This document shows positions 53,801 to 64,000 of a DNA stretch of 64,000 nucleotides, piece after piece. Each line of letters begins with the position of its first letter. The stretch's first letter is position 1. A program made the translations under genes and the position numbers. The DNA is from Azadirachta indica. Lineage: Eukaryota; Streptophyta; Magnoliopsida; Sapindales; Meliaceae. The notes beneath the pieces were generated by a model. That model searched no databases. It was not told the DNA's origin and saw only the letters and a list, made by a program, of their open reading frames with translations. Location of the stretch: positions 14,054,087 to 14,118,086 of the forward strand of contig CM040447.1 in assembly GCA_022749755.1 (NCBI GenBank), read 5' to 3'.

Positions 53801-56800
53801 TGCTGGTTTATCATAAGTTGATTAGTTTATGCAATTATTGGGGTATTATATGATAGGATCATTGGGAACTTCTTTGGGAGAAATGATTTTTATGATGCCA
53901 TGAATGCGCCTCAGTTGTGCAAATATTAATTAAAAAGAAAACCAGGAAAAGATAGTAAAAATTGATGCTACTTTTGGTTTAGATATTCAATGCCTATGGT
54001 GGATTTTTCTAATCGTTACTATTATTAGATGGAATTATTCCTGGATACTTTTCATTTCTTATCCATTGAACGAGTTCTCACATTAGAAGTTTGTAATTTG
54101 GAATTTTGACATGTCTGTGTTGAGTTTGTAGTGTAGCTCTTAATACAGGTTCTCTTTGTATGGAATCACAGGGATGATATTTTTAGATATTTGTACATTT
54201 CTTTTCTTGGCTTTAGTTTTCTTCTAATATGTGATCAAACTTGTATAAACTAAATCTTAAGCTTAGTTGTCATTTGCAAAACAGTTTTTCTTTATGGTAT
54301 ATGCACTTGACACTTGAGAGGTGTTTGACTTTAATCTAAAATGTTCAAAAAGAAATTTCCTTTTAGTTTATACATGATCAATCTGATGTTCTGTGCATTA
54401 TCAAACATAAAATATGCTATAAGTAACTTTCATGCAAGTGATATGATTTACTATTTCGGTTATCTGTTGGTTCCTTCGCCATGGGAATCATCAATCTTTT
54501 TACAGAATGTGTAAGCTGTCCGTAATGTGGTCAGCTGATTTTGAGCATTCGACTAGATTTGAATTACTTGTAATTAATTTAATTCTCAATTCTTGGTTAT
54601 GATCAAACTGTTTCAGGTTCCATGAGTTCTTAAAGCTAGAAAATGAAATCGGAAACATCACCAGACAGGAGGCTGTCAGCATGGTGGGCCAACTTAGCCC
54701 CTTGGGGATTTTACACCGATATCATTGTTAATTTTCGGTGTTAAATGTCTGTAGTTTTTCCTATAACTTAGCATTGTTTCTGTTGTAGGTACCGCCCCTC
54801 TTCCTGGACGTACAACCAGATCATTTCATACTTGATAGTAAGCAACTTATGTGCTTCTAAAGCTTTCTCCCCAATTTACTTTCCTTTATCCTGTGGAAGG
54901 TGTTAATTTCCTTGGTTTAAGCAAAAGATGTCATTTCTCTTTCTCTCTCTCTGAGCTTCATAGGAGGTATAACACTCTCATAGCAAGCACCTTGTATAGC
55001 TCCCTATTTTTGAATGGGTTTTAAAGTTGCAAGTTTTAGGCATGAAACACTGACACATTTTACATTAAAAAATAGAAAGACAAGCTAATGTATTATTCCT
55101 GACTGCTTTTTCTTTTGTTTCATTTAGTGTGTGCTGCGCCAGGTTCAAAAACATTCCAATTGCTAGAGATTATACATCAATCAACAACACCTGGAGTGCT
55201 ACCTCATGGAATGGTTTGTTTAACTTTTTACTATTTTCTATGCCATAGCTTCTCTTTCTGGTTCATTTGGATTCTTCTGTCTGCTCTTTCTTTTGAATTA
55301 CGTTGCAAATTGTAGCGATTTAATTTGCTAGAGGAAGTTCTTTCTCTTGGTATTGTGTGGAGTTCTCTCATTCTTTTATTTATGTACATTAAATTGATTT
55401 ATCTCCTCTCTTTCTCTCTCTCTTTTTTTTTTTTTAGTTTTTAACTTTTAAATCTCATGCATAGGTTATAGCAAATGATCTTGATGTCCAAAGATGTAAT
55501 CTTCTAATCCACCAAACAAAAAGAATGTGCACTGCCAACTTGATTGTCACAAATCATGAAGCCCAACATTTCCCTGGCTGCCGAAAAAACAAAAATTTCT
55601 CTAGTGCTTCCGATAAAGGAATTGAAACTGAGTCGAACATTGGTCAGCTTCTATTTGACCGTGTCTTGTGTGACGTTCCTTGCTGTGGAGATGGTACACT
55701 GCGCAAAGCTCCAGATATCTGGAGGAAGTGGTTGGATATTTGTCCCTAATACTTTGAATCTTCATTTGATTGTTTCCAACTTCATGTAGAATTAATTTTG
55801 CATTGATATTATGCAGGAATGTAGGATTAGGCAATGGGCTCCACAGCCTACAGGTTCAAATAGCCATGCGAGGTATTTTATGTGTAATAATAAATTAATT
55901 GAAATTTCTTTACAATTTTATGGTCCTATGCTTTTAGGTTTTCTAGGTTGGTCATTTATTTATTGGAGCCAAATATTTATACTTTTGAGGTTGCTTCAGA
56001 TTGGTAATCATGCTAGACCAAGTCTAGCTTTCCCTATGAGCTCAAATTCAGCCTGTGCTTATTAGGCGTATGTGTTAACTGGCTGAAAAATGAACACTTT
56101 CATGTCGACTACTTAAGACCAGAAAACTGATAAATGCCAAGTCTGTCTGCCCACAGCATCCTGAAGTTCACAAGTCATTCAATAATATTCAATAATCTCC
56201 ACAAGCCCTTTATAGTGAAATTACTAAGTTTCAATATTGGAATATATTCTTTGGGTCTTTCAATCAATGCAGTTTCATAACAGAAATAAAGAATATACTA
56301 GACGTTATTTGACACTTATTTAACTGTTCCTTGAAAAATAATCCTTTTGGAGAGAATGTCAAGATGATTCTTGATAACCAATAGTGTTAACCGTATTGTT
56401 CCATTATCTCAATAAGTTTGCTCTATTCTTAATTTTTGATACTTGGCTGTTTACTTTTTCTACAAGAACTTCTTTCCATTTCCCTTCCTTGGGGCATGTT
56501 GCGCTTACAGCAGTGGTTATTATTGCGATAGGTATATCTCTGCTCAAAGTGGGTGGAAGAATGGTTTATTCAACCTGCTCCATGAATCCATTAGAGAATG
56601 AGGCTGTGGTTGCTGAGGTGATGTATTTTGTTATTAGATGCTCCAAATAGGTCTGCATGGAGAACTTGTACTAGATTGTTTTATCATCAATAAAATTATG
56701 ATAAAAAAAAATAGTTTCATATATAGTTATTATCTGCAGGAGAAATTTACTCCAAATAGGTTTCTTGTCCATTTACATTCGCTGTCAATTATAGTTATGA

Positions 56801-59800
56801 TCTTCATTGTAGCAGATGCTAGTCTCCATTTTTTATGAGTATCATTGATATTTTTTCAGACCATTTTATGTGCAACAATCTAGTATGGTTGAATAATATG
56901 GCCCTTCTCTCTCATATTCTTCAGATTTTGCGGAAATGTGGAGGATCTGTTCAACTTGTTGATGTCTCAAGTGAGCTTCCTCAACTTGTTCGTCGGCCAG
57001 GTCTCAAAAAGTGGAAGGTGAGTCATGACTTCCCCTGAGTTCACACTCAGTCCTTTTTTCCTGTCTACAGTTTGGTGTGCTATTTTTAGGCAGAACAAAA
57101 TTCTGGCGTCCATCTGTTTGTCTTACTATTGCTAAACAGATAGTGTAAAATCAAAAGCTCTACATTGTCTAAAGTTCTGAAGTTAAGCACTTGTATTTTC
57201 TGGATGAAGTCACAATAGAAGAAATACATGCTTGTTAAGTATACTCCAAATTGATGTTGGGTTATGTATGGTGGTTTTTGTCTGCATGAGCTTATAAGTT
57301 CTTAACATGATGTTGACAGGAACACTTTTGTGTTTCCTAAATCCAGGATGTAAGATATTTGAGTCATATCAAGTACTGCTGCACTATAAGAATTGTTTCT
57401 CATTGTGGTCCATCTAGTTTTGTCTAAAAAGGCTAGAGCATGGGTTTACCCACTTTTCCAGACCAGTCCTCTATCACAAAAGACTTCCTTTATTTCCCCC
57501 CAATATTAGGAGTCCAATGGTGGCAGTAACAACAATGTCAAAAGTTCAAGAAGGGCTAAGACATTAATTCTTGTAAAAGGTTGACTTTCTGATAGGATAT
57601 ATGGTAAGAATGTGTGATAAAATCCATATTATGACAGGAAAGTAACTATGAATGCAAATAAAGGTAATGCTATCAGAAGTTCACTTTTTAAGGGTTGCCT
57701 GGGGTTCTTATCTCTGGGGCTTTCTCTTATTACTTATTCTTTTATTAGAACACCCTGTTCTGTTCTTGGTGCAGTTTGTCATTTAGTTATTAACATAGCT
57801 GGAACTTTGAGCATGACCTGGATTATTGGTTTTTTCCACATTTAAGAGAGCTGGGTAAATGTCTTGAGTCTGAATATCAAGTGCATAATTGGTGTAATGG
57901 TTGAAAATGTTACAACTTTGTCCTTTACATCTCTACTTTCTACTTGGGCTTGGAGTTGTTCATCTTGGCACTCTGTTGTCAATTTGTGAAAGTCATCTCT
58001 TCTTTTTCGGAAGTCGTAGAAGTTGAGAAAGACAGACATTCATATCTAACTAGGAAAAGTTGAATGTGTTCAATGATGTTTTCTGTTATATAAATTTGAT
58101 AAAATTTGCTTGATGAGTAGCACTTATAGAATTTAAGATCTGACTTGTAATTTCCAGAATTGATGTTTCACTACTTTCGATTATATCCATGAAGCTTTAA
58201 ATAAGAAGTCACAAACTATTAGGCTTCTTTGTTGGTGAGATACATGGTAAGATTTTGCTGCTGTACACAGAATATATCTTGTTGGAGGTAAAAGAAAGAA
58301 AACAAAGGCATTTTAAAAGCTTTCTTCGAGCCTGACAGTATGTTCTGGGTTAGCATGTAATTTGTCTTCAGAACTAAACTCAAATCTAGTATATTGTGGC
58401 CTGTAGCTAATAAAATTAATGAGATAATTATTATGCTTTCTATCAATGAAGTGTGATGGCTTTTTACTTTTATCTACTTCTGTTCTGCTTTACACTTGTC
58501 AGTTGCATATGATATACTTCATTCTTTGTACATGTAGGTTCGTGACAAGGGTGTCTGGTTAGCTTCCTACAAAGATGTTCCCATATTCCGCAGAACCGGG
58601 ATTATACCCAGCATGTTTCCTTCTGGCAGATGCCATATGAACACAATTAATGATGATGATAAGCATGAGAATGGTACTGATGCAAATTCTGATGGACTTC
58701 AGCCGGTTGACGATGCTTTGCCTTCAACTGACAATTTGGATGAGGAGGTCTCTGGTCTTCCATTAGAACTTTGCATGAGGTTAGTGCCTCATGATCAGAA
58801 CACTGGAGCCTTTTTCATTGCAGTCCTCCAGAAAGTTTCCCCGCTCGCAGGTATTGACATTAGGACAGCTATTATTTTTCTAGATTTATCAGTTAAGGTT
58901 TTGGTTTTTGTATACTGAAGAATATTCTGGTGTGATAAGTACAATAGTCCCAGTTTGTTCTTCATTTAGTGGTAATGCTTGATTCCTATCTGCATGTGCA
59001 AATGCTTTTGTAACACCAATGTGAAGAAGATCTCTTCCTGCATATCTGAATTAATTTCTCTTAATTGGCATCTCTAAGTTTAATATATGTATGTATATTC
59101 TCCTTATTACTCCTTTTCCTGCAGGAGCTCAGGAGATAAATATCAGTCCACAAGGGAACATGCCCACTAGAAATGATGCTCTGCCAAATCAGGTTAAGGA
59201 GGAAACAGATGGATTGGAGGTTAACATGGCAGATGGTACAGATGAAAAAGATCCAGAAGGGTTTTCAGAGGGTAATTCAATTGATAATGAAGATGGGGCT
59301 CCAGCGGAAGCTGATCCTTTGTCAAGCGGAAAGGATGATTCAGTGGAAACTGAAGTGCCTGTTAATAAGGAAACTGAATCTGGAAGAACTGGAGGGAAGA
59401 GGAAGTTACAGATGCAAGGAAAATGGAGAGGGGTTGACCCAGTTATTTTTTTCAAAGATGAAACTATTATCAATACCATAAAGACATTCTATGGCATTGA
59501 TGACTCCTTTCCGCTTGATGGTCACCTTGTCTCAAGAAACAGTGAGACTAACCATGTGAAGAGAATTTACTACATTTCGAAGTCGGTTAAGGATGTTCTT
59601 GAGCTAAATTTCCGAGTTGGACAGCAACTTAAAATAACTTCTGTTGGCCTGAAAATGTTTGTAAGTACTCGTGTGTTACTTGGCTTTCTGTTGTTTTCTT
59701 TCTTTATCTATTTCCCTTGTGTTATGTTCTCTTGACCCACCTCTTGTCTTATCCCTGCTCAGCTTATTTGTGCCCATCTCATATATGAAAAACTCTTCTG

Positions 59801-60546
59801 AGGTCATTTTACAGCACTACTTATTGCTAGCATAGTTGGTGTGCCTAGCTTAAAGTCAAATGTATCCTTTTCCAACTGTATCTCATCTATTGCCTCAATT
59901 AAAGCAATGAACAAGGAAATTTCTCTTTTTATATGTTCCTTTTCTTTTAACTGTTTACCTTTCCCCACAAACAGGAGCGACAAACATCCCAAGGTGCCTC
60001 TGCACCATGTTCATTCAGGATATCGTCGGAAGGGTTGCCAGTGATTCTTCCATATATCACCAGACAGATTCTATATGCATCCCCAGTTGACTTCAAGCAT
60101 CTTCTGCAATATAAAACTATCAAATTTGCTGACTTTGTTGATGTTGAGTTTGGAGAAAAGGCATCAAACCTGATGATGGGTTGCTGTGTGATAGTATTAT
60201 CTAAAGGTTTGTATCATTCGGTACTGTTATTGAAGCTGGTAGGTTCATTTAATTTGCATGTTTACCCCAGTCATTAAAATCTTCTGCAGGTGGCAAAGTT
60301 TCGTCAGAACCTATCCAAGTTGATGCGTCAACAATAGCTATCGGCTGCTGGAAGGGTAGGGCCAGTTTGAGTGTGATGGTTACAGCACTAGACTGCCAGG
60401 AATTGCTAGAAAGGCTTTTAATGCGGATGGACGCTGAAAAGGACAATTCAGTTCAGGGAAACGTTATGGAAACAGATGAAGTACATCATATGAATGATAA
60501 TAGTGAGAGTGAGGAACCGGAAAATGCAAAAAGCGATTACAAGTAG
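50874..60546 (+). CDS. TRM4B: RNA cytosine-C5 methyltransferase, NSUN2/TRM4 type
   Basis: Members place m5C on tRNA (C34, C48-50) and some mRNAs with S-adenosylmethionine, mainly in the nucleus. Fifteen exons chain in frame to 831 aa: 50874-51056, 51164-51252, 53037-53103, 53206-53321, 54617-54683, 54789-54837, 55128-55213, 55465-55730, 55817-55872, 56532-56617, 56925-57017, 58538-58850, 59125-59660, 59975-60206, 60290-60546. Motifs in order: basic N terminus RSRTQRKHFKQ; SAM motif I DMCAAPGSKTFQLLE; VIANDLD; the PC motif FDRVLCDVPCCGDGTLRKAP; WNVGLGNGLHSLQVQIAMR; and the catalytic TC motif VYSTCSMNPLENEAVV. Both cysteines of the two-Cys mechanism are present. The plant-type C-terminal half has a hydrophilic insert (exons 12-13) and an acidic end. 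Met1 precedes a Gly-rich MGGGGSEG start. TRM4A and TRM4B cannot be separated surely; the neighbouring peroxidase favours TRM4B (AT2G22400). Confidence 0.93.
52723..52796. repeat. Tandem repeat, 31 bp x about 2.4, in TRM4 intron 2
   Basis: GGGGTTTTACCATAATTG plus TTTGGT occurs at 52723 and 52754, with a partial third copy at 52785, giving a period of 31. Confidence 0.9.
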
Positions 60547-61230
60547 TTGAAGAGATAATGAATGTTTAGTACCCAGCCTCCTTACATTGTACTCTATAAG
60601 TTTAGCTAGACATTCTGTATTCCTTATTTACAACTTTATAATTTAGTCTATTTAATATTTATGTACAAGATTATTTGCCGTCTTAGGCAATTACAATTCT
60701 GAGAACGAGGTAAAAAAGTGTTGCAGCTTAATTTATGGCTCTTATTTTTATGCTGTTAGGGATGTATCCAGGGGTAAAAGCAGTAGGAAGAGATGCACTT
60801 TGTTGCATACCACCACAAACTGGTACCATGGAATTGTTCGGAAGCAAGTATTCTGCTAAGATATCAACGGCATGAAGGGACTGCTCAGTATCAGCTGGGC
60901 AGGCCAACTGTCAACGATGGATCTATTAGAAGGTGTAAACTGTTTTGCATCCAAACCTTCTGTCTTAAGGCATTCATCACATGATAAAAAAATGACTTAA
61001 ATTTCAAGGAAAAAGTAGTGTCCATACAAGGCACCCTTGGAACCCAACCTCATCAACTCTATTCCTTTTTTGTTTTTGCATCTCAAAAGATGGAATGAAT
61101 TATCTGCTCGTAGGAGCTAATCTAAACCAATCCGAAAAATATACAACACAAGTGCATCACACCCTCCAAAAATCGTTATTAAGTATACATAAAACCAACT
61201 TTTGCACTCGGAAACCAGTATGTAATCACA
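60547..61230. other. Shared 3' flank of the convergent TRM4 and RABA4 genes
   Basis: The two genes meet tail to tail with 684 bp between stop codons. The stretch is moderate in composition and contains the two 3'UTRs. The short frames in it have no recognisable product. Confidence 0.6.
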
Positions 61231-62896
61231 TCATGTTCTACAGCACACGTTGCTCTTAGCCGGGATTTCTTGTGCAGGGCCTGGAATAATTATCTTCTTG
61301 CCAGCAAGGGATGCAGGGTTTCCGTTGCTTTGACCTTCACCAGCAGCTAGATTCTTCTTGTTCACAATATTGAAAATCTCAGTCAACACAGTCATGAAAG
61401 CATTGTCGACGTTAGTTGCTTCCAAAGCTGAGGTCTCCAAGAAAAATAGTCCTTCCTTCTCAGCAAATTCTTTAGCATCTTCTGTAGGAACTGCTCGCTG
61501 GTTCTCAAGATCACTTTTGTTCCCAATGAGAATGATAACAATATTCTTGTCAGCATGGCTTCGCAGCTCTTCCAGCCAACGGGGTATGTGATCAAAGCTC
61601 TGGCGTCTAGAAATGTCGTAAACCAGCATTGCCCCAACAGCGCCTCTGTAATATGCACTTGTAACAGCCCGGTACCTGCTTGTTGCACCAAAAGGACGTA
61701 AATTTCAAAATCCATTGTAGTGTCCAACATGGCAAGTCTCAGCCCTATAGCCGCATATATCTTATAAATTAGGTTTAGATCATAGAACTACATTGTTCTT
61801 GGTCAACTAAGGTTTATTTGGAACAAAAGGCAACAATTTAAATATCCATCCAAGTATGATAGAATAAGATAACTAAAAGTTTTTTAAGAAAAGCAACCTA
61901 TTTAAAACCACTTCTTTGTCCATTGCCCACGAGGAAGACAGACAGAAGAACACAATAAATGGCACGAAAAGTGCTAAACAACTCAACAGAATCTACCAAC
62001 TTTTTTCATTTTCTCCTTTTCCCGTTTCCTTTTTGCATTTTGGTTCATACTGTTCATACATGAAAATCACTCATTGGCCCCCTCATCCACAAACTCGTGC
62101 AGAACAAGGATGAAATCAGTTTGGAACAAGTCTTAGATCCCATCACACTGATAAATCAATGACAGAACAGGATCACCAGCCCTCTATTCTCACACAAGCT
62201 CTAAGCAATTCAATCAATGCATTTTAAACCGCTTAGATTACACCGATATGCATAAACAATCACATAGCGAATAACACATCGCACACGTCATTTCAACTAT
62301 TCAAAGTGGATTACTCAAATAGTTAAAAACTTGGATCATAATCATAATCTGCCACAATAATAAGATGGCTACTAATGGATCAAAAGAACACCTTAATCCT
62401 AGCCTCCAAGACAAACAAATCCCTTCAACCTTGATAAAGAGGTAGATTTCCCTAAAGTTAAAGTAAATCACCAGTCTTACGAGCACCATCAAGGTGCAGA
62501 TGCAGTACGATCCAATCCAACCCATATACTAATATAAACAAGATGCACCTTGCATCAGCTTATTCTGCAAATACACTAAAGCTATTTGCAAAATGGACAT
62601 ACAAGAAATCAGATCAACAGCTATAATATACATAAAAAGTTGAGACATAGAAGTAGGAGTTACCGTTCTTGACCAGCAGTGTCCCAGATCTGAGCCTTGA
62701 CGCTCTTATGTTGGATAACTAAAGTCCTTGTCTGAAACTCAACTCCAATAGTTGCTTTCGAGTCCAAACTGAACTCATTTCGAGCAAACCTTGAAAGTAT
62801 CTGCGACTTGCCGACAGCAGAGTCACCGATTAAGACAACCTTAAACACATAGTCTATTTTCTGATTCGCATCTCCATAACCTGCTCCTGTAGCCAT
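61231..62896 (-). CDS. Ras-related small GTPase, RABA4 subclass (Rab11 type)
   Basis: RABA4 GTPases direct trans-Golgi/recycling vesicles to growing surfaces such as tips and cell plates. Two exons on the minus strand (62896-62664 and 61675-61231) join inside an Arg codon ([18 protein letters not shown]) to 225 aa. All nucleotide-binding motifs are intact: GDSAVGKS, the switch I threonine in TIGVEF, WDTAGQE, NKSD and ETSAL. The effector region and [17 protein letters not shown] are typical of RABA. The C terminus, NVCCRT, carries the CC pair for double geranylgeranylation. One intron at this position is normal for plant RABA genes. The N-terminal [19 protein letters not shown] and the tail [12 protein letters not shown] resemble the RABA4 clade rather than RABA1, 2 or 5; the exact member is unsure. 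Convergent with TRM4. Confidence 0.95.
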
Positions 62897-64000
62897 TACA
62901 ACTTCAACAGATTAGGGGTGAGAGATTAATTCGACCAAGTAAAGTGAGTTTGAAGAAGAAGAATGAGATGAACGATGATTAACAGTAACAGTTGCTTAAA
63001 TAAATAAATAGAAGCAAAAATAACATATACCCCCTTATGTTTGATCTAATAAGAATATATTTCTGTTTGAGAAAACATAGGTACCCCGACGTTTAGATAA
63101 ATATGCACGTACCCCTTAATTTTTATTACATTAATTGACTAATTAATTTATTATCATTTATATTTTTAATTTTTTATATAATAATAATATAAATATATTT
63201 TTTTACTTATAATACTTTAATCCTTATTTTAATATTTTTTACAATATAAATTTTTAAAATATAACACTTAATCCTATATTTAATATTTTTTTCACAGTAT
63301 CTTTAACACTAAATATATTTTTAATTTGTTACTTTAAGAAAAAATTTGAAAAAAATATTATTAAAAAAATTTAAACAATGAGGTAAATTAAATTTATCTT
63401 AAAATATTTATAATTTTTTATAATAAATTTGATTTTTAATTTTTAAAAAATTTTAAAATACGTTTTAACACGTTTTATTCATATATTAATATTTTTATTT
63501 AAAATATTATATTAAATTTATTATATTTTTTTTTGAAAAAAATTATGAAAATATAAATAAAAAAGTAAAAAAGAAAAAATTTAGTGTCATTTGTTAAATA
63601 ACATTAATAATTAAATATATTTTATATTCTTATTAACCAATATAATTAAATTTTAATTAAAAAATAGAAAAAGAAAATTTTTTTAATTATTTTTTTATTT
63701 GTAATATATATAAAAAGTTAAAAAATATTTCAATTAAATTTTTTAATAATTAAATATTTGTTATTATAAAATAAAAAAAGTTATAAACATTTTAAGTATA
63801 TGAGTGTTACTTAACTCATTATTTGAATTTTTTTAATAATTATATTTTTAAAATTTTTTATTAAAATAACAAGTTAAAAAAATTATAATTTTTGATTATT
63901 TTTATTCGTAATATATATAACATGTATTTATTATTTATATTTTTATATTTTTTAAAAAATATAATAAATTTAACATAATTTTTTAAATAAATATATCACA
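62897..64000. other. RABA4 upstream region and AT-rich DNA to the window end
   Basis: The first 100-150 bp are the likely leader and promoter (TATTTATTTATTTAAG on the gene strand near 63,005). From about 63,110 to 64,000 the DNA is almost entirely A+T with long homopolymer stretches; I see no gene. Confidence 0.6.

Overview
This is a nuclear window from a eudicot plant. The genes have spliced plant-type exons with GT..AG introns, the intergenic DNA is very AT-rich, and the families are plant ones: histone H3.3, PLS-class PPR, SnRK2 kinase, class III peroxidase, PR-1 and RabA. I cannot fix the species from sequence alone; a woody rosid would fit.

Layout, left to right: (1) the last exons of a large unidentified gene (394-1098, +); (2) a histone H3.3 gene with a 5'UTR intron (3497-4174, +); (3) a PLS/E-class PPR gene with a one-base frame break (7090-8976, +); (4) a 650-aa coiled-coil WEB-family-like protein (13119-15071, +); (5) a LanC-like GCL gene in five exons (17758-21852, +); (6) an intronless acidic PR-1 (25246-25728, +); (7) a nine-exon SnRK2 kinase (31116-34456, +); (8) ribosomal protein eS6 in six exons (37422-39540, +); (9) a secreted class III peroxidase resembling PRX17 (40395-42297, -); (10) a gene-poor repeat region of about 8.5 kb; (11) a 15-exon NSUN2/TRM4-type RNA m5C methyltransferase (50874-60546, +); (12) a two-exon RABA4-type GTPase (61231-62896, -). 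The window ends in AT-rich DNA.

The genes are not an operon or a biosynthetic cluster. They are independent units: chromatin, organelle RNA processing, translation, ABA/osmotic signalling, cell-wall oxidation, defence, tRNA modification and vesicle traffic. The order peroxidase - TRM4 - RABA4 resembles what I recall of Arabidopsis chromosome 2 (AT2G22420, AT2G22400, AT2G22390). The spaces between genes hold microsatellites, short tandem repeats, MITE-like inverted-repeat elements and tRNA-derived SINE-like fragments.

I found no convincing new multi-gene system. The most useful second looks are: the PPR frame break; loss of the zinc ligands in the LanC-like protein; paired G-boxes upstream of it; histone octamer and telo-box elements at H3.3; related MITE-like elements on both sides of PR-1; and the apparent absence of a SLO1-type PPR gene from the peroxidase-TRM4 interval.
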